Positions 1-7,998 of a DNA stretch of 64,000 bases are shown here, one piece after another. Where the stretch lies: the NCBI GenBank assembly GCA_028768525.1, contig CP054837.1, forward strand, positions 1,222,001 to 1,286,000, in the 5' to 3' direction. This DNA is from Desulfobacter sp. Its GTDB lineage: Bacteria; Desulfobacterota; Desulfobacteria; Desulfobacterales; Desulfobacteraceae. The notes under the pieces were generated by a model. That model was not told where the DNA came from, searched no databases, and saw nothing but the letters and a program-made list of their open reading frames with translations. Made by a program: the position numbers and the translations under genes. The number at the start of each line of letters is the position of its first letter. Within the stretch, counting starts at the first letter, position 1.

Positions 1-794
1 CCTCCGCCTTCAATGAATTTCATGGCCCTGACCAGTTCCCGGGTGTGGGAATGGAAGGGATTTTCAATGATATTCCGGACCGGGCCGGCCTCTATTTGCC
101 TGCCCTTGTAAATGACCGCCAGATGCTTCGCCAGGCCCTGCAGTCCCCTCAAGTCGTGGGAAATAAGAATAACGGCTGTCCCCTCATTTTTAGTCAAATC
201 CTGGATAATTTCGATGACAAGGGCTTTATTCATGTCATCCTGTCCTGTGGCAGGCTCATCGGCAATGAGGATGCGGGGTTTAATTGCCAGGGCCAGGGCC
301 ATCAGACAGCGCTGGCGCTGGCCCCCGCTGAGTTCAAACGGGTAACGGTCAAAGGCTTCTGCATCCATCCCGGCCTTTTCCAGGGCATGGACTGCTGTCT
401 CTTTAAGCTTTTCCCTCCGGACTGGCCGGGCAGCCTGAATGGCGTCGGCCAGATGGGTGCCGATTTTGACCCAGGGATCCAGGGCCCTGGACGGACTTTG
501 AAACAGCATCATGATGTCCCGGCCGGAAACCAGAAATTTTTGTGCCCCTTTCTCCGGAGAAACCGGATTCCCCATAAACCGGACCTTTCCGCTGCAGACC
601 GCCAGCGGCGCAGGCAGGATACCGGCCAGGGCCATGGCGGTCAACGTCTTTCCAGATCCGCTTTGGCCGGTAATGGCCATTACCTCCCCCCGGTTCAGCC
701 GAAAGCTGATATTTTCAACCAAGGTCTCGCCGGAAATTCCGCCGGGTGTTCCAACGCTTAGATTCTGAACTGTCAGAAGAGCAGGGTCAGACAT
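1..794 (-). CDS. ABC transporter ATP-binding protein, Nik/Opp/Dpp type (partial, C-terminus outside window)
   Basis: This is the cytoplasmic ATPase of a nickel/peptide-type ABC importer. It starts at ATG 794 and is still open at base 1, so about 264 residues are visible. The translated minus strand shows a Walker A (GQSGSGKT, near residue 44), a Q-loop (LFQSPSRALDPW), the ABC signature LSGGQRQR, a Walker B ILIADEPATG and the H-loop ISHD. The phrase 'PSRALDPW' before a long helical region is typical of the OppD/NikD branch. The start overlaps the stop of the permease gene by 8 bp, so the two are translationally coupled. It is the fifth gene after the TonB receptor in one operon. A second ATPase (OppF/NikE type) would be expected further left. 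The substrate cannot be read from the ATPase. Confidence 0.9.
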   Translation of the reverse strand, partial: MSDPALLTVQNLSVGTPGGISGETLVENISFRLNRGEVMAITGQSGSGKTLTAMALAGILPAPLAVCSGKVRFMGNPVSPEKGAQKFLVSGRDIMMLFQSPSRALDPWVKIGTHLADAIQAARPVRREKLKETAVHALEKAGMDAEAFDRYPFELSGGQRQRCLMALALAIKPRILIADEPATGQDDMNKALVIEIIQDLTKNEGTAVILISHDLRGLQGLAKHLAVIYKGRQIEAGPVRNIIENPFHSHTRELVRAMKFIEGG

Positions 795-1602
795 CCTGGA
801 ATTCCTTTTGGAATGCTTTTCCTGCCACATTCAAGGCCCCAACCACCATGGTAATGGAAATACCCGGCGCTAAAACCAGCCAGGGGGCCCGGGCCATATA
901 GATCCCGGCTTCCTGGAGCATTCGGCCCAACTCTGGTGCCGGCGGGGGCGGCCCAAGCCCAAGATAGCTCAGCCCGGCAAAGGCCAGGATCATTCTCCCG
1001 GTTTTCAAAGCGGCGCCGGCAAGCACGGGATTCTTAAACTGGGGCAGGATATAGGCAAGAACTATTCTTGACGGTTTTAATCCGGCGGTCCTGCCGGCAA
1101 GGACAAATTCCTTTTGGGCGGCTGACAGGGCAAGGCCCCGAATCAGGCGTGCCCACCAGGGCCAATTGGCCGCTGCCAGACCGATAATCAGCCCCTGCAT
1201 GGTCCCCCCGGCAAGCCCGGCAAAGACAATGGCCAGGATCAGACCCGGCATGGCCAGCCCCATATCAATCACCGCTCTTAATGAAACTTCAACCCAGCCC
1301 TTGGCCAGGGCCGCCCCGATGCCGATCATTGCCCCAACTCCCACAGCCAGTCCGGATGCGGCAAGTGCACCGCTCAGTGACAGGCGCAGTCCCCAGATTA
1401 TGCGGGACAGGACACATCTTCCAAGCTGGTCCGTTCCAAAAGGGTATTCTGCGCAGGGTGATGTCAGCCGAAGGGCAAGATCTGCGGCCAGGGGATCATT
1501 GGGGGCAATCCAGGGGGCCAGCAAGGCTGAGCCCCCGATAGAAAGACAGAACAAAAGGCTGAAACCGGTTTGGCCGGGAATCAGATGCAGGTCTTTTTTC
1601 AC
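787..1602 (-). CDS. ABC transporter permease, NikC/DppC/OppC type
   Basis: Inner-membrane permease of 271 residues. A longer in-frame reading to 1836 exists, but the GTG at 1602 is preferred: it overlaps the stop of the upstream permease in a GTGA junction, and the residues before it look like translated coding sequence of the other frame. The N-terminus has the OppC_N-like segment followed by the conserved 'PFGTDQLGRCVLSR' motif of NikC/DppC proteins. The cytoplasmic EAA loop that docks the ATPase reads 'EFVLAGRTAGLKPSRI...ILPQF'. Several hydrophobic helices are evident. It pairs with the NikB-like permease to form the channel. Family membership is firm; the substrate is unknown. Confidence 0.9.
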   Translation of the reverse strand: MKKDLHLIPGQTGFSLLFCLSIGGSALLAPWIAPNDPLAADLALRLTSPCAEYPFGTDQLGRCVLSRIIWGLRLSLSGALAASGLAVGVGAMIGIGAALAKGWVEVSLRAVIDMGLAMPGLILAIVFAGLAGGTMQGLIIGLAAANWPWWARLIRGLALSAAQKEFVLAGRTAGLKPSRIVLAYILPQFKNPVLAGAALKTGRMILAFAGLSYLGLGPPPPAPELGRMLQEAGIYMARAPWLVLAPGISITMVVGALNVAGKAFQKEFQDV

Positions 1603-2552
1603 AGGCTGGCCCCCATTTGATTTTTCCTCACCTGGGGATCCAGCCGCCAGTGAACAAAGTCTGTCAGCCCGTTGACACCCACAAAGACCAGACAGATCAG
1701 CAGGACAAGGGCCTGGACCATGGGAATATCCCTGGCCAGAACGGCCTGAACCGTCAGTCGACCCAGGCCCGGCCTGGCAAAAACAGATTCCACGATCATA
1801 GTACCGCCCAGAAGCTGGCCCAGGCACACTCCCCACAAGGAAATCATGGGCACCAGAGCATGGGGTAGAATATGCCGGAAAAATATTTTCAATGATCCAA
1901 GCCCCCGGGTCCGGGCAAAACGTATAAAATCGGCATCCATGGTTCTGATCAGGGCCGAGCGCAGCATGCTGCCCTGGAGCAGCCCAAGGCCCAGTGCCAG
2001 TGAAAATGCGGGCAGGATGACATGGGCAAAAGATCCCTGTCCGCTGACCGGCAAAAGCCCCAGTTTAAGGGATATAAGCCAGGCAAGCATAATCCCCAGC
2101 CAGAATGGGGGCATGGCAGAAGACACAATCGTAAGGGCGGAAATCAAATGATCCACGAACCTATGCCTGAACACGGCAGACAGCATGCCTCCGGCACTGG
2201 ATAACACCACCGCCATCACAAAGGCGGCCAGGGCCAATTCCAGGGTCGGCGGCAGACAATGGGCCATCTCCTGTGTAACCGGACGGCCCGTCTGCCAGCT
2301 TAGGCCAAAATCTCCGGTAGATATTCTGCCCATCCAATGCAGGTACTGAATTGTCCAGTGCCGGTCCAGTGCCAGGGAATGCCGCAGTTTCTCAATCTGT
2401 TCCCGGCCCGGCGCCTGGCTCTGGCTGGACAGAATGATCTCTGCCGGATCACCCGGGCTTAAGGTAAACAGGACAAAGGTGCCCAGGCTGACGCCCCAGA
2501 GGACAAAGCCGGTATAAACCATGCGTTTAATCCAGTTGGGGGCTGTCCTCAT
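1599..2552 (-). CDS. ABC transporter permease, NikB/DppB/OppB type
   Basis: Inner-membrane permease of 317 residues, the usual length for the NikB/DppB family. It shows the family opening (a first helix then 'SPGDPAEIILSS'), the 'YLHWMGRISTGDFGLSW' segment typical of these permeases, and an EAA loop 'DADFIRFARTRGLGSLKIFFRHILPHAL'-like region near residue 210, shown here only in outline. The start overlaps the stop of the methyltransferase gene by 4 bp (ATGA), and the end overlaps the next permease by 4 bp. This tight coupling argues that the methyltransferase and the transporter are made together. Confidence 0.9.
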   Translation of the reverse strand: MRTAPNWIKRMVYTGFVLWGVSLGTFVLFTLSPGDPAEIILSSQSQAPGREQIEKLRHSLALDRHWTIQYLHWMGRISTGDFGLSWQTGRPVTQEMAHCLPPTLELALAAFVMAVVLSSAGGMLSAVFRHRFVDHLISALTIVSSAMPPFWLGIMLAWLISLKLGLLPVSGQGSFAHVILPAFSLALGLGLLQGSMLRSALIRTMDADFIRFARTRGLGSLKIFFRHILPHALVPMISLWGVCLGQLLGGTMIVESVFARPGLGRLTVQAVLARDIPMVQALVLLICLVFVGVNGLTDFVHWRLDPQVRKNQMGASL

Positions 2553-3439
2553 TTCATACTCCTGTGATTGGGCGACCCATTGGGGGGATGCCAGCAGACC
2601 ATGGCAGCGCCGAACTCTCCTTTAAGACAAATATGATGTTTTTCCACATAAGGGCTGAGCACATCGTCAATGGTCTTGTCCATATGCGGCCCGGAACACC
2701 CGAACATCCCAAAATAGGATCTAAAGTATTCCCGGGCCCGGTGGAATTCGATATCCAGCACAGCCGGCAGGCTCAAGTCGTACACCTGGGGGGACCTGCC
2801 CGTCTGTTTTAAAAAATTCCGGGCACAGGTCAGATGATTTGTTGAGGCAGGAAGGGGGATGTCCATGACCTTTGTCCATATTTGCCGGTAAAAAGGAAAG
2901 GCGGCAACCCCGTTTCCCAGCACCAGCACACAGGCGCGCTTAGCCAATTTTTCCAGGCGTAAAATTCCTTGGGGACTGCAGGCCTCTGGGAAAAATGCCG
3001 CCACAATCAGGTCGTGCTCCGGCGTGGAATCAAGGCTGTTCCAGTCAGCAACCAGCGGCTTAATCCCGGAAATACCGCGAGTCTGAATTTTGTCTTCCAA
3101 TAACCGGATCATGCCCCGGGAGTTATCCATGGCCGTGACCCGGCCGCCCTGCCCGGCCAGTGCAATGGAAAGGTTTCCCGGGCCGCAGCCGATTTCAAGA
3201 ATGGCATCTTGTTCCTGACAGAGGCCATGGAGAGCCAAAACCGCGGCCATTTCACGGGCACAGGCCAGATTGATCCCGGCCATATGTTCCCATAGATCAG
3301 AAACCTTGTCATAAAATTGTTGCCATTTCTCAGGGGATTCAACCTGGCTCTGTTTTAAAAAGGATTTTCTTTCAAACGCCTTCCAGCGGACGCCCCAGTC
3401 CGCATTTTCAGCAGTATCGTCCAAAGCATCTGACGTCAT
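2549..3439 (-). CDS. SAM-dependent class I methyltransferase inside the uptake operon
   Basis: Protein of 296 residues with a Rossmann-type SAM-binding motif I 'EIGCGPGNLSIAL' near residue 82 and an acidic motif II (TAMDNS) that fits ribose binding. The C-terminal half contains an aromatic-rich stretch (REYFRSYFGMFG). It sits between the solute-binding protein and the NikB-like permease, sharing ATGA overlaps with both, so it is part of the transport operon and not a passenger. Methyltransferases of this kind recur next to nickel/cobalt or metallophore-type uptake genes. A role in modifying the imported ligand or making a metallophore is inference. No substrate-specific motif is recognised. 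Confidence 0.8.
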   Translation of the reverse strand: MTSDALDDTAENADWGVRWKAFERKSFLKQSQVESPEKWQQFYDKVSDLWEHMAGINLACAREMAAVLALHGLCQEQDAILEIGCGPGNLSIALAGQGGRVTAMDNSRGMIRLLEDKIQTRGISGIKPLVADWNSLDSTPEHDLIVAAFFPEACSPQGILRLEKLAKRACVLVLGNGVAAFPFYRQIWTKVMDIPLPASTNHLTCARNFLKQTGRSPQVYDLSLPAVLDIEFHRAREYFRSYFGMFGCSGPHMDKTIDDVLSPYVEKHHICLKGEFGAAMVCWHPPNGSPNHRSMK

Positions 3440-5028
3440 TGTTCAGCGCTCCTCTTTTTGAGTGTGGACACTGCCGCCGGCTTTGCCTCAACCAGCAGGG
3501 GCCTGAAATTATGGTCCATGCCAAAATATGCCAGCCGGTCGGTATAGGCATAGAATGAAATATCATGGTACAGGGGCAGCAAAGGCAGATTCCTGGTGAA
3601 ATATTCTGACAGGCGACGGTAGATATTCTTCTGCGCGGCCCTGGAGGTGCCGTGCCTTCCTTGGGCAATGAGCGCATCGGCTTTGTCACAGGCACACCCG
3701 TAGCTTCTCGGACCGTCAGAGGCCAGATAATAAGCATAGAAAAAATCAGGCTCGCCTGTCATCAGGGTATTGGGCTGCAGGGCCAGGTTGAATTTGCCCT
3801 CTTTCATTTCCTTATAGTACGCCCCCGGTTCCCGGATATGGATGGCTGCAGCAAATCCATATTGGCCCAGTTGCATTTGGATAAACTGGGCAATATCCAG
3901 ATAGGGCCAGCGCTCTACGGTACCGGCATGGAGCAGAATGTCCACTGTCCCTTTTTCAGGCATTTTAACCGGATGCCAGTCGTCGTTGAGGTGTCCGAAA
4001 CACCAGTCTTTTGCAAGGGGCGTGAACGGATCTTTTGCCACACGGCCGCATCCTGAAACAAGTGCATTGACAATGTTTTTCCGGTCAATGATGGAGGCCA
4101 GCCACTGCCGGGCAGAATGATCAATAAACGGTTTTTTCCAACAGTTGAACACCAGATAATGGGTGGTGGCCACTTCAACGGATTCCAGAACCAGGCCTTT
4201 CACATCCTTAAGGGTCTCAACCTGCTGGGGTAAAATAGCACCCACATCGGCAACGGCATCCACCTCCTTGGCCATCAGAGCCATGGCCCGGGTCTGGGCA
4301 TCGACCAGGTTCCTGAAAACCACCCGCCTAAAATGGGGTCTGTTCCCCCAGTATCCGTCAAAGGCTTTAAGGGAAATGCGGTCTCCTGGAACGGCCCGGT
4401 GCAGGTAAAAGGGACCGGTGCCAGTCACGGTTTTAAGACGGCCGTCCGGTTCAAAATCCTTTGGGTGGAGTATGGGGCTCTGGTAATAGGACACCCTGTT
4501 TGGGAAGGACGGATTCGGCTTTTTTAGATGAAAGACGAGGTCCAGCCGGCCCCGGGCTTCCAGTCTATCCAGATTTTTATAAACACCGGAAGGATCATAG
4601 CGCGGACTGGATGCCGTGCGAAGAATCGACTGCCTGGCAAGTTCTGCGGTCAAAGGCGTATTGTCATGGAACCGAACATTGTCCCGCAGATGAAAAATCC
4701 AGGTCCGGTACTGCTCTTCTGCTTCCCAGGACCGGGCCAGCCATGGGCAGGCGTTCAGGTTGTCATCCAGATAGGTCAGAGCCTCCCAGGTATGGGTGGA
4801 ACCGTGAAGATAGGTACGGCTGGCCGGGCCGTCCAGAAAATCCCGACCCACCCCGATAATCAGGGTGTCTTCCCGGGCCTGGATGGCCCCGGCCAGGGAG
4901 AAACCAGGTGCCAGGACCATCCAGATCATGGCCGGTGCCAGAAAAATCAGGCACCGGTTCCAAAGGTTCAGGGTGATTGAGGATACACTTTTCAAATTCA
5001 AAATGCGTACCTGACCCCCATCATGCAT
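3436..5028 (-). CDS. ABC transporter solute-binding protein, family 5 (NikA/OppA/DppA type)
   Basis: Periplasmic binding protein of about 530 residues. An N-terminal hydrophobic segment (residues about 22-46) ending in 'FSLAGA' is a signal peptide. Family-5 hallmarks follow: 'WEALTYLDDNLNACPWLARSWE', 'FHLRDNVRFHDNTPLTAELAR' in outline, and 'GTGPFYLHR'. The start is uncertain: ATG 5028 overlaps the receptor gene by 31 bp, while a TTG at 5001 would give a shorter leader with an upstream AGG. It lies between the TonB receptor and the methyltransferase, so it would collect ligand that the receptor brings into the periplasm and hand it to the two permeases. NikA-like nickel binding and peptide binding are both possible. 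Confidence 0.88.
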   Translation of the reverse strand: MHDGGQVRILNLKSVSSITLNLWNRCLIFLAPAMIWMVLAPGFSLAGAIQAREDTLIIGVGRDFLDGPASRTYLHGSTHTWEALTYLDDNLNACPWLARSWEAEEQYRTWIFHLRDNVRFHDNTPLTAELARQSILRTASSPRYDPSGVYKNLDRLEARGRLDLVFHLKKPNPSFPNRVSYYQSPILHPKDFEPDGRLKTVTGTGPFYLHRAVPGDRISLKAFDGYWGNRPHFRRVVFRNLVDAQTRAMALMAKEVDAVADVGAILPQQVETLKDVKGLVLESVEVATTHYLVFNCWKKPFIDHSARQWLASIIDRKNIVNALVSGCGRVAKDPFTPLAKDWCFGHLNDDWHPVKMPEKGTVDILLHAGTVERWPYLDIAQFIQMQLGQYGFAAAIHIREPGAYYKEMKEGKFNLALQPNTLMTGEPDFFYAYYLASDGPRSYGCACDKADALIAQGRHGTSRAAQKNIYRRLSEYFTRNLPLLPLYHDISFYAYTDRLAYFGMDHNFRPLLVEAKPAAVSTLKKRSAEQ

Positions 5029-7094
5029 TCCACATACCGGCCGGGATTGACATAGACAATCTCGGTGGCATAATCCTCATCCAGCAGGTTCACGGCGGAA
5101 ACCTGGGTACTTAGGGTCACCTTTTCTGACAGTGCCCAGTCCTTCCAGACCTTTACATCAAGTGTTTCATAAGCTTTCATGTGAAAATAGGGCAAGTCTT
5201 CGTTGTTATCCGTGTAATACCGGCTGCCTGAAAACCGGTACAGCACTTCCCAGTTAAACAATTGAGCGTTCAGGTATCTGAGCCCCAGGCTGCCGAAGTA
5301 GTCCGGGGAATTTCTCAACTGGTTACCAACATTGTCAGGATTTGTGTCGTCCTTGGTGATTTCCGAATCGTTCAGGGTCAGCGATCCGGTAAATGCCAGG
5401 TGCCGGGTAATGGGCTGTTTAAGGAAAATTTCAACACCGTTGATTTCCGCCTCTCCGATATTTCTCGTTTTGATCAGGGTGGTGGATAGAGGGGTATTAT
5501 CCTCATAGGTGTATGCCATGATATTTTCAATAATACCGTGGTAAGCCGTAACCTTGATCAGGGTGTTCCACTGGGGCAGTGTGATGTCAGCCCCCAGATC
5601 AACCATCCAGGTTTCTTCGGGTTCCAGGTCGGTATTGGCTTCCCGCCAGGTGGGGCCGGTGTTTTTATTTTGGAACAGCCATTTGGGATTGCCGGGCCAG
5701 AAGGCCGTACCGGCAGAGGAGTGCAGCGCCAGGATGTCGTTGACCCGGAATTTGACACCGCCCCTGTAAGTGACGGTGTCTTTGCTAACATCGTCCGGAG
5801 TGCTGTTGGAAGAACCGGAATCATAGATATCCTTGTACTCCCACTTGTCATACCTAAGCCCGCCCAAGAGGCTTAACCGGTCATCCATGAAAAACATCTG
5901 GTCCTGGAGGTACAGGGCTGACTGGTCCGTAGTCAATTCATAGCGGTAGGTCTGAGTTCCGTCAGGGTCGTAATCATACGAGGTTTCTTCCTCCCTGGCA
6001 AAATACACACCGGCGGTAAGCACGTTGTTGGGCAGAATATTGAAGTCGCCCTGCAGTTCAAAGGGGATCCGTTTGCGATCCCAATCTTCAATTGTAGTAA
6101 TGGCATCATTTACCACTATCACGCCGCCCACAAGGCTTGCCCCTCCATTGGACTGGGAGGGAATGGACTGGTACTGGTACCCGGTGGTTGCCGTCAATTT
6201 CACCTGCTCGGTAAATTGGTGGCTCAGCCTCAGGTTGGACACCACGGTATCGCCGTGATCGTTTGTGATGGCATTTTCCTGGCCCCCATAGAGATACCGG
6301 TCCATATAATTCAGCGCCAGGGACAGCGTCGTGTCTTTGTGGTTATCCCACTCCAGCTTCCCACTGAGCCATTGGTAACTATAGTCATTGTCTTCAACTG
6401 AGGATCCCCTTATATACTGGGGTTTACCCAGTTTGGACAATTCTATCATTCCGTCCACGGGTTTCATCTGATAGCCGTCGGATATCTCCCCGGAATAGGA
6501 AAACCGGTAGGTCAAATTATCTTTTGCATCTCCGATGGAAAGGCTGGGCTTAAAAGTGTTGTTTTCGCCGTAAGCGACCTGGGCGCTGATGCCTTCATGG
6601 GCCGTGCCGCTGCGGGTAAGGATATTCACCGCACCTCCGGCCGCACTGGGGCCGTAGAGGGCGGATGAGGGGCCTAAAACCACATCCACCTGCTCAATAT
6701 CGTTGGGGTTTATTGCCGGAGATAAAAAGGCATGAACCGGAATCCCGTCGATAAGGTAGGCGGTACGCTGCAGAAAGTGACCGGTGCCCCTCAATTGTAT
6801 CCAAGGCGGGCCCCAAGGGTAATACTGCCCGACACTGACACCGGGCAGATCCCGGATAAATTCGCCAAAATTGTTCATGTAATAGGACGGCTGGCAATCC
6901 AGGTCCTCACGGTCCACGCTGTATGATGTCACCGGAGACAATTCCTGTGCCACACTTGTTTTGGTGGCCGTAACCGTAATTTCTTCAATCTGATTTACTT
7001 TATTTTGGTCTTTTTCCGCCCATGCCGGGTAGATCAGGACTTGAGCCAGAATAAGTATAACGCCTGACCACAGCGGCCAACAACTCTTTTTCAT
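4998..7094 (-). CDS. TonB-dependent outer-membrane receptor
   Basis: Outer-membrane gated channel of 698 residues. ATG 7094 is chosen because it is preceded by AAGGAGAAG and opens a normal signal peptide ending 'YPAWA'; the longer in-frame reading to 7346 lies in the leader. A TonB box (EEITVTATKT) follows the signal, then the plug domain (IQLRGTGHFLQRTAYLIDGIPV; 'YGPSAAGGAVNILTRSG' in outline) and a beta-barrel ending in an aromatic residue (RYAF), as the BAM machinery requires. It is the first gene of the operon with the binding protein, methyltransferase and ABC importer. The ligand is unknown. Metal chelates such as nickel or cobalt complexes, or opine-like metallophores, are the leading guess from the partners. 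Confidence 0.92.
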   Translation of the reverse strand: MKKSCWPLWSGVILILAQVLIYPAWAEKDQNKVNQIEEITVTATKTSVAQELSPVTSYSVDREDLDCQPSYYMNNFGEFIRDLPGVSVGQYYPWGPPWIQLRGTGHFLQRTAYLIDGIPVHAFLSPAINPNDIEQVDVVLGPSSALYGPSAAGGAVNILTRSGTAHEGISAQVAYGENNTFKPSLSIGDAKDNLTYRFSYSGEISDGYQMKPVDGMIELSKLGKPQYIRGSSVEDNDYSYQWLSGKLEWDNHKDTTLSLALNYMDRYLYGGQENAITNDHGDTVVSNLRLSHQFTEQVKLTATTGYQYQSIPSQSNGGASLVGGVIVVNDAITTIEDWDRKRIPFELQGDFNILPNNVLTAGVYFAREEETSYDYDPDGTQTYRYELTTDQSALYLQDQMFFMDDRLSLLGGLRYDKWEYKDIYDSGSSNSTPDDVSKDTVTYRGGVKFRVNDILALHSSAGTAFWPGNPKWLFQNKNTGPTWREANTDLEPEETWMVDLGADITLPQWNTLIKVTAYHGIIENIMAYTYEDNTPLSTTLIKTRNIGEAEINGVEIFLKQPITRHLAFTGSLTLNDSEITKDDTNPDNVGNQLRNSPDYFGSLGLRYLNAQLFNWEVLYRFSGSRYYTDNNEDLPYFHMKAYETLDVKVWKDWALSEKVTLSTQVSAVNLLDEDYATEIVYVNPGRYVECMMGVRYAF

Positions 7095-7162
7095 TTTCCT
7101 CTTCTCCTTTTTCAGCTTCCAGATCAACATCAATTGAGGGATGAAGGCATACATATGAAAAA

Positions 7163-7214
7163 GGCCATGAATGCCCATTCCCCGGTTTAAGGGTGTTTCT
7201 GGACCTTCATGGCC
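7163..7214 (-). promoter_or_regulatory. Long hairpin in the 5' leader of the TonB receptor mRNA
   Basis: A perfect 9-bp inverted repeat (GGCCATGAA at 7163-7171 and TTCATGGCC at 7206-7214) closes a 34-nt loop that itself contains short G- and C-runs able to pair. It lies 69 bp upstream of the receptor start, inside the transcribed leader if the promoter near 7341 is right. It could be a metabolite- or metal-sensing leader or a plain regulatory hairpin. No known riboswitch consensus was recognised with confidence. Confidence 0.45.
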
Positions 7215-7319
7215 ACAAGGATTAGTCTGCGACTCTAAGAATTCAAAGTAGAACAAAAGATGTGCATTTTGCTGTACCTGAGATTTGATCAGCGGCTTCA
7301 GCCGCCTTTTTCGAAGTGT

Positions 7320-7346
7320 CGTATATAACCAGATATAAAAAGTCAA
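7320..7346 (-). promoter_or_regulatory. Candidate sigma-70-like promoter for the uptake operon
   Basis: On the minus strand TTGACT (7346-7341) is followed after 15-16 nt by TATACG/ATACGA (around 7325-7319). The -35 is good. The -10 and the spacing are only fair. Transcription from here would give a leader of roughly 220 nt before the receptor start. Confidence 0.35.
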
Positions 7347-7723
7347 GAGGTTTCTATTTTGGCAAAGACGCCAAAGACGAATTTGATATTGAGGCCCCCA
7401 ATCGAACCGGATCCAGAGAATTGGATTTTCAGTCCGCCCGTTTTAAGGCACTATTTAATAGTTGAATACGTGAACATGCAAAGAAGATACACCGGTGAAG
7501 GTCGAACAGCCGATCTCGGGTGGCCCGGCCCGAGATTTTTACGGCAATATATTCTTTACGGCAATATATATTGACGGGCCTGTAACCGGACATACTATCA
7601 ACCGGCCAATTCCCTGAGCTTACCGGTTTTTGTTTTTTCACTTGCTTTATCATCATCATTTTGTTACAAAGTGCGGTTATAAATATTTAATATTTAAATC
7701 CACTATGAAAGGGGCGATGCTGC
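7347..7723. other. Intergenic region between the uptake operon and rpsU
   Basis: This 377-nt gap separates divergent genes. It holds the far upstream side of the receptor promoter, a short direct repeat of 'ACGGCAATATATT'-like sequence near 7540-7572, and an A+T-rich run before rpsU (AAATATTTAATATTTAAATCC). A possible 71-codon reading at 7359-7574 has no ribosome binding site and no recognisable features, so it is not called a gene. Confidence 0.5.
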
Positions 7724-7933
7724 TTGAAAGAAATTACGGTCACCGTTATTGATAATGACGTAGAAAAGGCCTTGAGAATTCTGAAGAAAAAAATTCAGAA
7801 CGACGGACTCTTCAAACGTCTGAAGGTTAAAAAGCACTACGAAAAACCGTGTCAGTACAGAAGACGTAAGATGAGAGAGGCAATGAGAAGACAAAGAATT
7901 GCCGCCTCAAGATCTCGCAGAAGACGTAGCTAA
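7724..7933 (+). CDS. rpsU: 30S ribosomal protein S21 (bS21)
   Basis: Small, very basic protein of 69 residues, the normal size for bS21, which helps the 30S subunit select start sites. The N-terminus 'KEITVTVIDNDVEKALRILKK' is typical in outline, as are 'GLFKRLKVKKHYEKP' and an Arg-rich tail (SRSRRRRS). The start is a TTG at 7724. No in-frame ATG is available, and AAAGGGG lies about 10 nt upstream. It is followed immediately by a strong terminator and then folC, so it is probably transcribed as a single-gene unit. Confidence 0.95.
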   Translation: MKEITVTVIDNDVEKALRILKKKIQNDGLFKRLKVKKHYEKPCQYRRRKMREAMRRQRIAASRSRRRRS

Positions 7934-7944
7934 GCACTGAAATC

Positions 7945-7984
7945 GCCCGGCATGTTAGCACTCCTGACATGCCGGGCTTTTTTT
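7945..7984 (+). terminator. Intrinsic terminator after rpsU
   Basis: GCCCGGCATGT at 7945-7955 pairs perfectly with ACATGCCGGGC at 7967-7977 (11 bp, 11-nt loop), followed by a run of seven T. A textbook rho-independent terminator 12 nt after the rpsU stop. Confidence 0.92.
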
Positions 7985-7998
7985 ATGGATAACCGAAC

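Noticed and set aside
7095..7346. NikR-type operator or cobalamin riboswitch in the receptor leader
   Set aside because: Neither the paired GTATGA/TCATAC-type operator nor a B12-box was seen; only the unassigned hairpin remains.
7359..7574. 71-codon plus-strand frame upstream of rpsU
   Set aside because: No ribosome binding site, no domain, and it lies in the region expected to hold promoters.
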